From NCBI RefSeq assembly GCF_937888285.1, contig NZ_CALART010000095.1, positions 1-50,871 of the forward strand: DNA of 50,871 nt, given 5' to 3'. Made by a program: the position numbers and the translations under genes. Below are positions 11,587 to 21,138 of this stretch, piece by piece. Within the stretch, counting starts at the first letter, position 1. Each line of letters starts with the position of its first letter. The notes beneath the pieces were generated by a model. It was not told where the DNA came from and did no database searches. It was given only the letters and a program-made list of their open reading frames with translations. The DNA is from an uncultured Aquimonas sp. GTDB taxonomy: Bacteria > Pseudomonadota > Gammaproteobacteria > Xanthomonadales > Xanthomonadaceae.

Positions 11587-11988
11587 GTGTTTGCTCCTTG
11601 ATGAGTTGGTGAATGCGACCGGCTGCTGCGGGCCCGGCTGTGTGGGTCGGGCTGAGCCCGGCCAGGCGATGGTGTTGAGGCTGTGCCGACTGCCGGCCCG
11701 TTCGCCATGAAGCCGAGGGCCGTGGCAACGGCAGCCTGGGTCACTCGTGGGTGGCGGTCCGCGTTGCGGTCCGTGTCGGAGTGCGGTGAGGCGGATTGCG
11801 ACCACGCCACCAGACTCAGGCGGCGGCAAGCCTAGGCCGCGCTTCGCGAATTCCGCGTGTCGATCCGGTTGCTGCGCGCGCTTCTGCGCAGAGGGTTTAC
11901 GCCGGCGCGTTCGCCCGGTTCCACGCGTACCCAACACATCCAGTGCGCGAACGCCGCGCGGCCAACGGTCGCCGCAGCATTCGGCAGC
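11587..11988. other. Intergenic region upstream of the beta-barrel gene
   Basis: 402 bp without a supported gene. It should hold the promoter of the beta-barrel gene and the terminator region of the kinase gene, but I found neither a clear -35/-10 pair nor a hairpin with a T run. Confidence 0.6.
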
Positions 11989-13326
11989 TCACTCCCCACT
12001 CCCCAATCCCGAATCCCCGCTCTCCAGCCACACCTCCGCCCGACAGCCGCGAGCATCATCGCGATTGCGCAGCGTCAGCCGCCCGCCGTGGCCTTCGACG
12101 ATCTGGCGGGCCAGCACCAGGCCGATGCCGGAGCCGCCGGGCTTGGTGGTGAAGAAGGGCACGAACAGGTTGTCGCTGCCGGACAGGCCCAGGCCCTCGT
12201 CGAGGATTTCGATGTGCACTTGGCTGCCTTCGGCGCGGGCGCGGATTTCGACGCCACCATGCTGGGCCAGGCTGGCCTCGGCGGCGTTCTTGACCAGGTT
12301 GATCAGCGCCTGCTCCAGCTGGTCGGGGTCGGCAGCGAAGCGCAGCTCGGGCAGGGCGCCGAGCTTGACCGGCACGCGCTGTTCGAGGGCGGCGACGCGC
12401 CGCAGCAGCGGGGCCAGCTCGACCTCGCGGCGCTGCGGCGGCGGCAGGCGGGCGAGCGCGGTGTAGCCGATCATGAAGCGGTTCAGGGCTTCGGCACGGT
12501 CGCCGATCACCTGCAGGCCGGCGTCGACGTCCTCGCGCCAGTCTTCGGGCAGGGGCTCGCGCGCCAGCACGCGCACCAGGGTGCCGGCCATCGATTTGAT
12601 CGGCGCCAGCGAATTGTTCAGCTCATGGCCGAGCACGCGGATCAGGCGCTGCCAGGCTTGGCGCTCTTCTTCGCGCAGGGCGCGCGAGAGGTCGGTGATC
12701 ACCAGCAGGTCCTGCGGGCGGCCGGCCGAGCGAAAGCGGAAGCGACGCACGTCGAAGCGGCCTTCGCTACCGCCAAAGCTGCGCTTCAGCACCGCGGCGG
12801 TTTCCACGGCGAGGCAGTCCTCCAAGCCAAGTTCGGCGGCACTGCGGCCAGCCGCGTGGCTGCGGCCGAGCAGTCGCAGGCCGGCGGCGTTGACCAGCTG
12901 CAGGCGCGAATCGGCGTCGAAGCTGAAGAGGGCGATGTCGATGGCTTCGATCACTTTGGCCAGCAGCGCGCTCGATTCCTCCACTTTCAGGCGCTGCTCG
13001 CGCAGGGTGGCGGACAGCGCATTGACCTCCCAGATCACTTCACCGATCGCATCGCCGCGCTGGGCGCGCGAACCGCGCAGGCTGAAGTCGCCTTCGCGCA
13101 GGGCTTCGAGCAGGTTGGCAAGCGTGTACAGCGGGTAGACCACGCGCTGCTTCAGGCGCAGGGCCAGCAGCAGGCTGGCGATGGCGGCGCTGACCAGCAG
13201 CGGCGTGCGCAGCCGGCTCAGGGTGTCGGCGGGCAGCCACAGCAGCAGGCCGATGCAGAGTACGGCCGGCAGCAACAGCAGGGCGGCATCGAGCAGCAGG
13301 CGGCGCTCGAAGTTGGGCTTCAGCAT
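11989..13326 (-). CDS. PAS-containing sensor histidine kinase, NtrY-like
   Basis: Membrane kinase of 445 residues, partner of the NtrC-family activator upstream. Two transmembrane helices at about 10-30 and 41-60 with almost no periplasmic loop, then a HAMP-like segment, a PAS domain near 115-215 (VIEAIDIALFSFDADSRLQLVNAAG), HisKA motif GHELNNSLAPIKSMAGTL with His234, and a HATPase domain with LINLVKNAAEA, DEGLG, FVPFFTTKPGGSGIGLVLARQI. With so small a periplasmic part, sensing is probably in the membrane or cytoplasm. Start ATG 13324-13326. The last ten or so residues (SGDSGLGSGE) are encoded by a heptamer repeat tract that contains the stop codon, so the native C-terminus has probably been altered by the repeat. 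Confidence 0.9.
   Translation of the reverse strand: MLKPNFERRLLLDAALLLLPAVLCIGLLLWLPADTLSRLRTPLLVSAAIASLLLALRLKQRVVYPLYTLANLLEALREGDFSLRGSRAQRGDAIGEVIWEVNALSATLREQRLKVEESSALLAKVIEAIDIALFSFDADSRLQLVNAAGLRLLGRSHAAGRSAAELGLEDCLAVETAAVLKRSFGGSEGRFDVRRFRFRSAGRPQDLLVITDLSRALREEERQAWQRLIRVLGHELNNSLAPIKSMAGTLVRVLAREPLPEDWREDVDAGLQVIGDRAEALNRFMIGYTALARLPPPQRREVELAPLLRRVAALEQRVPVKLGALPELRFAADPDQLEQALINLVKNAAEASLAQHGGVEIRARAEGSQVHIEILDEGLGLSGSDNLFVPFFTTKPGGSGIGLVLARQIVEGHGGRLTLRNRDDARGCRAEVWLESGDSGLGSGE
11990..12017. repeat. Four degenerate heptamers overlapping a stop codon
   Basis: Four consecutive seven-base units on the plus strand: CACTCCC, CACTCCC, CAATCCC, GAATCCC. They are relatives of the perfect GGGAATC array at 2128. 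The first unit overlaps the kinase stop codon (11989-11991). Confidence 0.85.
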
Positions 13327-13472
13327 GCGGGCGCTGCGCTGTGGTTCGGCGCTGCGTAGGAGCGCACGGCGAACACCGCCTGCGCGAGGACGGGTGCAGC
13401 AAATGCGGCAGGCGGCGTCCGAACCGCAGATCGCTGCGATTGCGCGAGACGCATGGCGCGTGCGCCCATGGC

Positions 13473-14855
<1,383 letters not shown>

Positions 14856-14933
14856 GGGGGCAGCAACGAGTGAAGAGGAGAGACGAACGCGTGGCGCGAG
14901 TTGCGGTGGAGTGATGCGGGGGCGACGCGCGGC

Positions 14934-14957
14934 CCATAGGGTGGGCCCTGGCCCACC
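14934..14957 (-). repeat. GTAG-type palindromic repeat, copy 4
   Basis: CCATAG followed by GGTGGGCC-CT-GGCCCACC (8-bp stem, 2-base loop). Exact reverse complement of the copies at 15053 and 15164. Confidence 0.93.
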
Positions 14958-15052
14958 GTGAGCTCAAGCCTTGCGCCGGCGTGGGTGAGCGTAGCGGGGC
15001 TCAAGCCTTGCACCGGTGTCGGCTGGAGCATGAGGGCGAGCGTCGAGCCCAT

Positions 15053-15076
15053 GGTGGGCCAGGGCCCACCCTATGG
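15053..15076 (+). repeat. GTAG-type palindromic repeat, copy 5
   Basis: GGTGGGCC-AG-GGCCCACC then CTATGG; forms an inverted pair with copy 4, 95 bases away. Confidence 0.93.
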
Positions 15077-15163
15077 GAACGGTGTTGTCGTGGCGATGCC
15101 GGGTTCGCAGGTTGTCGTGGGGCGTGGCATTCGATCAATGACCGGGGCGAGCATCGGGCCCAT

Positions 15164-15187
15164 GGTGGGCCAGGGCCCACCCTATGG
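15164..15187 (+). repeat. GTAG-type palindromic repeat, copy 6
   Basis: Identical 24-nt core to copy 5 and same orientation. The bases upstream are also similar (GGCGAGC then TCG then GCCCAT), so copies 5 and 6 are a duplicated block. Confidence 0.93.
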
Positions 15188-15263
15188 ATCACGGTGGTGG
15201 GGTGGCGGGATATTCATGCGAGTCGTCGGTGAACGTAGGGATTCGCCGTGCATCGCCCTGCGC

Positions 15264-15932
15264 TCAAGCCACCTGCTTCATCCAGCCATCGTGCAGCTCC
15301 ACCCGCCGCGATCCGCGCGCGGCGTACTCGGGGTTGTGGGTGACCTGGACGATGGTGGTGCCCTCCTTGTTCAACTCGCCGAGCAGGTCCATCACCTGCT
15401 CGCCCTGGCTGGAGTGCAGCGCGCCCGTGGGCTCGTCGCAGAGCAACAGGCGCGGCCGCGCGATCACCGCGCGCGCCACCGCGACGATCTGCTGCTGGCC
15501 GCCCGAGAGCTGGCGCGGATACAGGTCGCGCCGCGCCGCCATGCCGAAGCGGTCGAGCAGTTCGGCCACCCGCGCCTGCCGCTCGCTGCCGCGCACGTTG
15601 CGGTAGGACAGCGGCAGCTCCAGGTTCTCGGCGACGGTGAGGTCATCCAGCAGGTGGTAGTGCTGGAACACGAAGCCGATGTGCTCGCGGGCGAAGTCCT
15701 TGCGCGCGCGCTCCTTCAGCGTGTGCAGGTCGGTGCCGTCAAAGCGGTAGCTGCCCGACCAGTCGGAATCCATCAGGCCCAGCACCGACAGCAGGCTGGT
15801 CTTGCCCGAGCCGGACGGCCCCATGATCGACAGGAAATCGCCCTCGGCAATGCTCAGGGTGATCTTGCGCAGGACGTAATGGCGCTGGGCAGCCAGCGGG
15901 TAGGACTTCTCGATTTCGCGGAGTTCGATCAT
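15264..15932 (-). CDS. ABC transporter ATPase, MacB/LolD type (second ATPase of the locus)
   Basis: Cytoplasmic ATPase of 222 residues that should energise FtsX/MacB-type permeases. Walker A GPSGSGKT at 38-45, Q-loop FVFQHY, signature LSGGQQQIVAVARA, Walker B LLLCDE, H-loop VTHN. The D-loop, normally GALD or GNLD, reads GALH: His173 replaces the Asp that helps couple the two nucleotide sites. No permease is fused to it. Start ATG 15930-15932 (MIELREIEKSYPL). It lies downstream of permease P1 across 295 bp containing repeats, so it may have its own promoter. It may pair with a subset of the six permeases (inference). Confidence 0.92.
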   Translation of the reverse strand: MIELREIEKSYPLAAQRHYVLRKITLSIAEGDFLSIMGPSGSGKTSLLSVLGLMDSDWSGSYRFDGTDLHTLKERARKDFAREHIGFVFQHYHLLDDLTVAENLELPLSYRNVRGSERQARVAELLDRFGMAARRDLYPRQLSGGQQQIVAVARAVIARPRLLLCDEPTGALHSSQGEQVMDLLGELNKEGTTIVQVTHNPEYAARGSRRVELHDGWMKQVA

Positions 15933-15971
15933 GGTGTTGGCGGTTCCAGGTTTTGTTTAGTCATTGAACAG

Positions 15972-15987
15972 GGCAAGCTGCGTGCTG
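15972..15987 (-). promoter_or_regulatory. Candidate sigma54 promoter before the second ATPase (weak)
   Basis: CAGCACG-N4-TTGCC against the consensus TGGCACG-N4-TTGCW: 13 of 16 match and the -12 TTGC is intact, but one of the two key G residues of the -24 element is A. The predicted start, near 15961, would leave a 28-base leader before the ATG, which is plausible. Chance occurrence is possible. Confidence 0.3.
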
Positions 15988-16107
15988 TCACCGTTGCCCC
16001 GTGGGTGAGGGTTCGACTGTCACCGCCCTCTCCGCGCGAAGAGTCGAAATCGTCCGCCCCTCTCCTGGCTGCGCAGCGCGCCGGCTGTCACTCCCCTCCC
16101 CCCTCGT

Positions 16108-16131
16108 GGGGAGGGATCGGGGGAGAGGGGG
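16108..16131 (+). repeat. G-quadruplex motif
   Basis: Four G runs of 4, 3, 5 and 5 separated by A, ATC and AGA. It is part of a C/G-rich inverted element with CTCCCCTCCCCCC just upstream. The G strand is opposite to the strand that matches the locus mRNA. Confidence 0.8.
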
Positions 16132-16227
16132 AGAAACCTTGCGACGGGCGGCGCACACCGCTTCCGGTCGCACACGCATCACTCGCCTCAACGGCGCTTC
16201 TTCTGCGCAAAGCGCGCCCCCCAAAAT

Positions 16228-18636
16228 CTAGTCCTGCCGCAAGGCCTGCATCGGATCGATCCGCAGCGCGCGCAGCAGCGGGCCGGCGAAGGCCGCCAGT
16301 GCGGCCAGCAGCACGACCAGCAGGGCCGCGAGGAACACCGCGGGCTCGGCGCTGCGCGTGTGGAAATTCTCGCTGGCGAGCATGCCGGACCAGGGCAGGG
16401 CCAGGGCCAGGCCGATCGACAGGCCGATCGCCAGCTGCAGACCGACGCCGCCGCCGACCAGGCGCAGCACGCTGCGCGCGTCAGCGCCGATCGCGCGGCG
16501 GATGCCGATCTCGCGCGAGCGCGCCAGCACTGCCTGGGCCAGCACACCGTAGAGGCCGGTCGCCGCCAGCACCAGGCCGAGCAGGCCGATCGCGCTGAAC
16601 ATCTGGCTGAGGATCACCGGCCCGATGCGGCCCATCTCGATGGCGCGCTGCTGGGTCCGCAGCCAGTAGACCGGCAGGTCGGCGTCGAGCTGGCGCACAC
16701 GCTCGGCCAGCAGCGGTGCGAAGCCGAGCGCCTCGCCCTCGGTGCGGATCGCCACGGTGACGAACTCGCGCGGATGCTGGGCCAGCGGCGCCAGCAGGGT
16801 CGGCTGCACGGGGTCGTCGGCGTCCTCCAGATGCAGGTTCGCGATCACGCCGACCACGGTGTAGACATCGGGCTCGGCGCGCTGCGGGTTCACCCACAGG
16901 GTCTGGCCCAGCGCATTGCCCGAGGGCCACAGTTCCTGCGCCAGCCTCGCATCGATCACCACCACGCGCGCGCTGTCGGCGCTGTCACGGGCGTCGAACA
17001 TGCGGCCTTCGAGCAACTCCAGCCCGTAGACCTCGGCGAAGCCGGGGTCGACATGCGCCGCCAGCGCCTGCGGCCAGCCGCCGTTGGGCTCGGCCTGGCC
17101 GGCGGCGGCGACGCTCTCGCTGGCGCCGGCCATGGTGCCCGGCAGCGCCGAGGAGACCGAGGCCGCTCGCACGCCGGGCTGGGCTTCGAGGTCTTCGACC
17201 AGCGACTGGTAGAAGGCCTGCTTCGCGGGCGCCTCGGCATAGCGCGCATCGCGCAGGCCGATGCGGCCGGTCAGCACTTCGGAGGGCGGTGTGACGGTGC
17301 CGAAGTCGAAGGCGAAGGTGCGCTCCAGCCCGCGCAGGAAGGTGCCGGCGCCGACCAGCAGCAGCACGGTCAGCGCGATCTCGGCCACCACCAGCGCGCG
17401 TACGGCGCGCCCTGCGCCGGCATCGGCGCCGCTGCGGCCACCCGCGCGCAGGCCCTGCTGCAGGTCGAGCTTGGAGGCCCGCAGCGCCGGCCACAGGCCC
17501 GAGGCCAGCGCGGTCACGAGCGCCGCGAGCAGGGCGAAGCCGAACATCTGCAGGTCGATGCCGAAGTTGACGAAATAGGCCGGCGCGTCCTCGTTGGCGA
17601 TGAACACGGCGAGCAGCCAGCGCCCGGCGGCATCGGCGATGACCAGGCCGATGGCGGTTGCCGCCAGCGCCAGCAGCACGCTCTCGGCCAGCAGCTCGCG
17701 CAGCAGGCGCGCGCGGCTGGCGCCGAGCGCGCCGCGCACCGCCAGCTCCTGCTGGCGCGACAGCGCATGGCCGAGGCGCAGGTTGGCGGCGTTCAGGCAG
17801 GCCAGCAGCAGCACCAGGGCGCCGGGCACGAAGATCATGCCGATGATGCCGCGGGTGTGCTCGTTGACGAAGCGCAGCACCAGCGGTTTCAGGTTCAGCG
17901 GGCGCTGGTCGCGCTGCGCCATCAGCGCCGGCCCCAGGCGCTCGACCACGGTGTCGAACTCGACGCGCGCCTGGCTCAGCGACACGCCGTCGGCGAGCTT
18001 GGCGATCACCTGCGCGCCGTAGGGGTCGTCGCTGCGCAGGCGGCGCGGCATCCACACTTCGGCGATGTAGGGAAAACGGAAGTCTTCCGGCAGCACGCCA
18101 ACCACGGTGGCGGCTTCCCCGTTGAGCTTGAGCACGCGGCCGATGACCGCTGGATCGGCGCCGAAGTCCTCGCGCCAGACGCGCTCGCCCAGCAGCAGTA
18201 CGGCGGGTGCGCCGGGCTGGTCGTCGGCGGCGATGAAGCCGCGGCCGAGGATCGGCTGCACGCCGACCAGCTGCTGGGCCTCGACGCTCATCTGCGCGCC
18301 GTCGTAGCGCTGCGGCAGGCTGCTGCCGCCGCGGCTGATGTTTGCAGTGGCCTCGTCGTACACGCCCATGCGCTCGAAGCTGCGCAGCTCGTCGCGCAGC
18401 CGCAGGAAGTCATTGGCATGGATGCCGCCGACCCCGCTGTCGCGGCGCTCGCCCATGGCCACCAGGCGGTCCGCTTCGGGAAAGGGCAGCGGCCGGATCA
18501 GCAGGCCGTTGACCACCGACAGCAGGAACAGGAAGGCACCCAGCCCGAGGCCGAGCACGCCGACCACCAGCGCGCTCTGGGTGGGCCGGCGCAGCAGGCG
18601 GCGGGCGGCGTTGTTCAGCTCCGTTGCGAGAAACAT
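16228..18636 (-). CDS. ADOP-type ABC permease P1 (duplicated MacB/FtsX)
   Basis: Inner-membrane permease of 802 residues with two tandem MacB_PCD-FtsX modules, last in the row of permeases. First transmembrane helix at about 20-45 (SALVVGVLGLGLGAFLFLLS) followed by LIRPLPFPEADRL; periplasmic domain; FtsX module 1 near 260-400 with ELAVRGALGASRARLL at about 297; a second periplasmic domain; FtsX module 2 near 670-800 with EIGIRRAIGADARSVL at about 707. It has no ATPase domain, so it needs a separate one. ATG 18634-18636 follows AGGAG by seven bases. The gene ends MQALRQD, matching the ends of its paralogues (MQVLRAR, MQALRAE). Substrate unknown. Confidence 0.9.
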   Translation of the reverse strand: MFLATELNNAARRLLRRPTQSALVVGVLGLGLGAFLFLLSVVNGLLIRPLPFPEADRLVAMGERRDSGVGGIHANDFLRLRDELRSFERMGVYDEATANISRGGSSLPQRYDGAQMSVEAQQLVGVQPILGRGFIAADDQPGAPAVLLLGERVWREDFGADPAVIGRVLKLNGEAATVVGVLPEDFRFPYIAEVWMPRRLRSDDPYGAQVIAKLADGVSLSQARVEFDTVVERLGPALMAQRDQRPLNLKPLVLRFVNEHTRGIIGMIFVPGALVLLLACLNAANLRLGHALSRQQELAVRGALGASRARLLRELLAESVLLALAATAIGLVIADAAGRWLLAVFIANEDAPAYFVNFGIDLQMFGFALLAALVTALASGLWPALRASKLDLQQGLRAGGRSGADAGAGRAVRALVVAEIALTVLLLVGAGTFLRGLERTFAFDFGTVTPPSEVLTGRIGLRDARYAEAPAKQAFYQSLVEDLEAQPGVRAASVSSALPGTMAGASESVAAAGQAEPNGGWPQALAAHVDPGFAEVYGLELLEGRMFDARDSADSARVVVIDARLAQELWPSGNALGQTLWVNPQRAEPDVYTVVGVIANLHLEDADDPVQPTLLAPLAQHPREFVTVAIRTEGEALGFAPLLAERVRQLDADLPVYWLRTQQRAIEMGRIGPVILSQMFSAIGLLGLVLAATGLYGVLAQAVLARSREIGIRRAIGADARSVLRLVGGGVGLQLAIGLSIGLALALPWSGMLASENFHTRSAEPAVFLAALLVVLLAALAAFAGPLLRALRIDPMQALRQD

Positions 18637-18730
18637 GGCGCACTCCTGTCCGTATGAAGACGACGCGGCTCCCGTGCGTCGTCGAGATGCCCGCCGCCGG
18701 CGATCGCCGCGCGGGCCTCGTGATGTCCGC

Positions 18731-21127
18731 TCACTCCGCGCGCAGCGCCTGCATCGGCTGCACCCGCAGCGCGCGCTGCATGCTGCGCAGGCTGGCGGCG
18801 ACCACCACGGCCAGCAGCAGGGCCGCCGCCAGCGCCGGCATGCTCCACAGCCAGCCGTCGACGCCGACCACCACGCTCCGCAGCACCTGCCCGAACAGCA
18901 GGCCCAGCCCGGCACCCAGCGCCGCGGCCGGCAGGCCGAGTGCAAGTCCGGCGCGCAGCACGCGCAGGGCCAGCGCCCGCGGCGCCGAGCCCAGCGCCAG
19001 GCGCAGCGCGAACTCGCGCTGGCGCCGGGTCATCTGGTAGGCCACCACCGAATGCACGCCGATCGCCGCCAGCAGCAGGGCCAGCACGGCGAAGGCGCCG
19101 GCATTGCGGGCAAAGAAGCGCGGCGTGGCGAGTTGGCGATCGCGCAGGGCGGCGACCCGCTGCGTGCTGTAGATGCCGAGATTCGGGTGCAGGGACCAGA
19201 TCGCCTCCTGCGCCGGCTTGAGCAGGGCGCCGGGCTCGGCCTGGGCGCGCAGCAGCAGGGCCACCGAGCTGACCCAGTACTGCGCGTCCGGCACCCAGAC
19301 CTCGGGCTCGGCCGGCGCCGCCAGCGTGTCGAGGCGCGCGTCTTCCATCACGCCAACGATGCGGAACTCCTTGCGCGGCCCGGCCTCGCCGAAGGGCGGC
19401 AGGCTGATGCGCTGGCCCAGCGGATCCTGGGTGCCGAACACGCGTTCGGCGAAGGCGCGATTGACTACCGCCACCGGCTCGGCGTCGGCGTGGTCACCCG
19501 ACTCCAGCCAGCGCCCGCTGCGCAGGCCAAGCCCCAGCACCTCCTGCACCGGGCCGGAGGCCGTGCGCACGCGTGGGCGCAGCGCCTCCTGTGCGTCGCG
19601 GCCCAGCACCTGCACATCGATCGGAATCGACCCCAGCGGGCTCAAGGGCCCGGAGCTCAGACTGGCGGCCGCAGCCACGCCGGGGACCGCCTGCAGCTGC
19701 TCGATCAGTGCGCGGTTGAAGGCACCGCGGCCGGGATCGGGCTCGCGGAACAGCTGCAGCATCAGCACCGGCTCGGGCGTGTAGCCCAGCGGCACCTGCT
19801 CCAGATGACGCACGCTGCCGGCCAGCAGCAGGGCCGCGGCCAGGCCACCGACCGACACCGCGCAGGCCGCAATCGGCAGGGCCCGACTCACTCCGCCGCG
19901 CGCGGCCAGCACGCGACCGCTGGCACCGCCGAGGCCGCGCGCCGGATCGGCGCGCAGCAGTCGCCAGGCCGGCAGCAGGGCCGCCAGCAGGCTGGCCGCG
20001 AGGCCGATCGCGACCACGCTCAACAGCCCGGCCGCATCGAGCTGGATCTCATCGACCCGCGGCAGGTCGCTGTCGGCGAGTCCGACGAAGCCCTGCAGGG
20101 CCAGCTCGGCGCCGAGCACGCCGAGGCCCGTGGCCAGCGCACCGAGCGCGAAGGTCTCGATGAACACGCGCCGGGCCAGCCGCCCGCGGCTGGCGCCCAG
20201 CGCCTGGTGCACGGCCAGCTCCTGGGCGCGGGCCAGGGCGCGCAGCAGCACCAGGTTGACGACGTTGGCACAGGCCACGCCCAGGGCCAGCGCCGCTATC
20301 AGCAGCAGGGCCAGCAGCACCGGGCGCACCGGACCGATCTCGTCGTCGAGCATCGGCGTGGCCGCCAGCCGCCAGTCGCGCAGCGGCGCGTGCTCGCCGG
20401 CCAGACGCTGCGAGAAGGCCGCAAGCTCGGCCGACAGGCTCGCCTCGTCCACACCGGGCTTGAGCCGGGCGATGCCCTTCAGGAAGCGCGCGTTCTCGAA
20501 CAGGGGCGGCTGCGCGCGCAGCTGGGCGACGTCGTAACCGATCCACAGGTCGATGCCGTCGACCGGATAGCCGAAGCCCGGCGGCATCACGCCGACCACG
20601 GTCGACTGGATCCAGTCGACCTGGAAGGGCTTGCCGATGATCCCGGGATCGCCGCCGTAGAGGTCCTGCCAGAGCTGGTGGCTGAGCACGACGCCGCTGT
20701 CGCGGTTGGCATCGCCGGCGGTGAGCCAGCGGCCCAGCTGCGGCTGCACGCCCAGCGTGCGGAAGAACTCGCCGCCGGTCAGGATCAGGGTGAGCATGCG
20801 CGGGCGCTCGCCGCCGGTGTGCGTGGCGCCACCCCAGAGGAAATAGCCGGCGCTTTCGACCACGCCGAGCTCGGCGAGCCGCTCGGCCTCGGCGCCGGCC
20901 AGCATGCCCTCGCCGCCGGCGCTGAGATCCTGCGCACCCAGCACCCGCAGGCGCTCGGGCTCGGGGTAGTCGAGGCCCTTCAGCACCACGCCATGGACCA
21001 CGCTGTACATGGCCGCGCAGACCGCAATGCCGAGCGCGAGCGTGAGCACCACGCCGAGCGCGTGGCCGGGCTGGCGCAGCAGGCCGCGCAGGGCCAGTCG
21101 AAGTTCGGGAAGCAGCTGGGCCATCAT
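18731..21127 (-). CDS. ADOP-type ABC permease P2 (duplicated MacB/FtsX)
   Basis: Inner-membrane permease of 798 residues with the two-module layout. N-terminal LRLALRGLLRQPGHALGVVLTLALGIAVC and VLKGLDYPEPERL are the closest in this window to the ADOP start signature together with P3 and P4. FtsX motifs ELAVHQALGASRGRLA at about 303 and EFALRLALGSAPRALA at about 704. Two successive ATGs exist; I take 21125-21127, eight bases after AGGA. A GTG further upstream overlaps the end of P3. The gap to P3 is only 11 bases, so the two are certainly co-transcribed. The C-terminus is MQALRAE. Confidence 0.9.
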   Translation of the reverse strand: MMAQLLPELRLALRGLLRQPGHALGVVLTLALGIAVCAAMYSVVHGVVLKGLDYPEPERLRVLGAQDLSAGGEGMLAGAEAERLAELGVVESAGYFLWGGATHTGGERPRMLTLILTGGEFFRTLGVQPQLGRWLTAGDANRDSGVVLSHQLWQDLYGGDPGIIGKPFQVDWIQSTVVGVMPPGFGYPVDGIDLWIGYDVAQLRAQPPLFENARFLKGIARLKPGVDEASLSAELAAFSQRLAGEHAPLRDWRLAATPMLDDEIGPVRPVLLALLLIAALALGVACANVVNLVLLRALARAQELAVHQALGASRGRLARRVFIETFALGALATGLGVLGAELALQGFVGLADSDLPRVDEIQLDAAGLLSVVAIGLAASLLAALLPAWRLLRADPARGLGGASGRVLAARGGVSRALPIAACAVSVGGLAAALLLAGSVRHLEQVPLGYTPEPVLMLQLFREPDPGRGAFNRALIEQLQAVPGVAAAASLSSGPLSPLGSIPIDVQVLGRDAQEALRPRVRTASGPVQEVLGLGLRSGRWLESGDHADAEPVAVVNRAFAERVFGTQDPLGQRISLPPFGEAGPRKEFRIVGVMEDARLDTLAAPAEPEVWVPDAQYWVSSVALLLRAQAEPGALLKPAQEAIWSLHPNLGIYSTQRVAALRDRQLATPRFFARNAGAFAVLALLLAAIGVHSVVAYQMTRRQREFALRLALGSAPRALALRVLRAGLALGLPAAALGAGLGLLFGQVLRSVVVGVDGWLWSMPALAAALLLAVVVAASLRSMQRALRVQPMQALRAE

Positions 21128-21138
21128 CGCGTTCGTCC

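Larger units (their letters stand above)
14856..15263. other. Intergenic region with three GTAG-type hairpins
   Basis: 408 bp between the second ATPase and the NtrC-type gene. It contains three palindromic repeats of the same 24-nt core and a short direct repeat GCTCAAGCCTTGC (near 14962 and 15000). No gene is supported. The spacing suggests that the regulator genes may be transcribed separately from the transporter genes. Confidence 0.7.
15933..16227. other. Spacer with G-quadruplex motif and possible sigma54 site
   Basis: 295 bp between permease P1 and the second ATPase. It holds a G-quadruplex motif (16108-16131) and a weak sigma54-type candidate (15972-15987), both annotated separately. 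No gene is supported. Confidence 0.7.

Noticed and set aside
14934..15187. CRISPR-like array
   Set aside because: The three copies vary in orientation and spacing and are palindromic; there are no regular spacers and no cas genes.
18637..18945. Upstream extension of P1
   Set aside because: It runs into the 3' part of P2 and contains no family-like sequence; ATG 18636 has AGGAG at the right distance.
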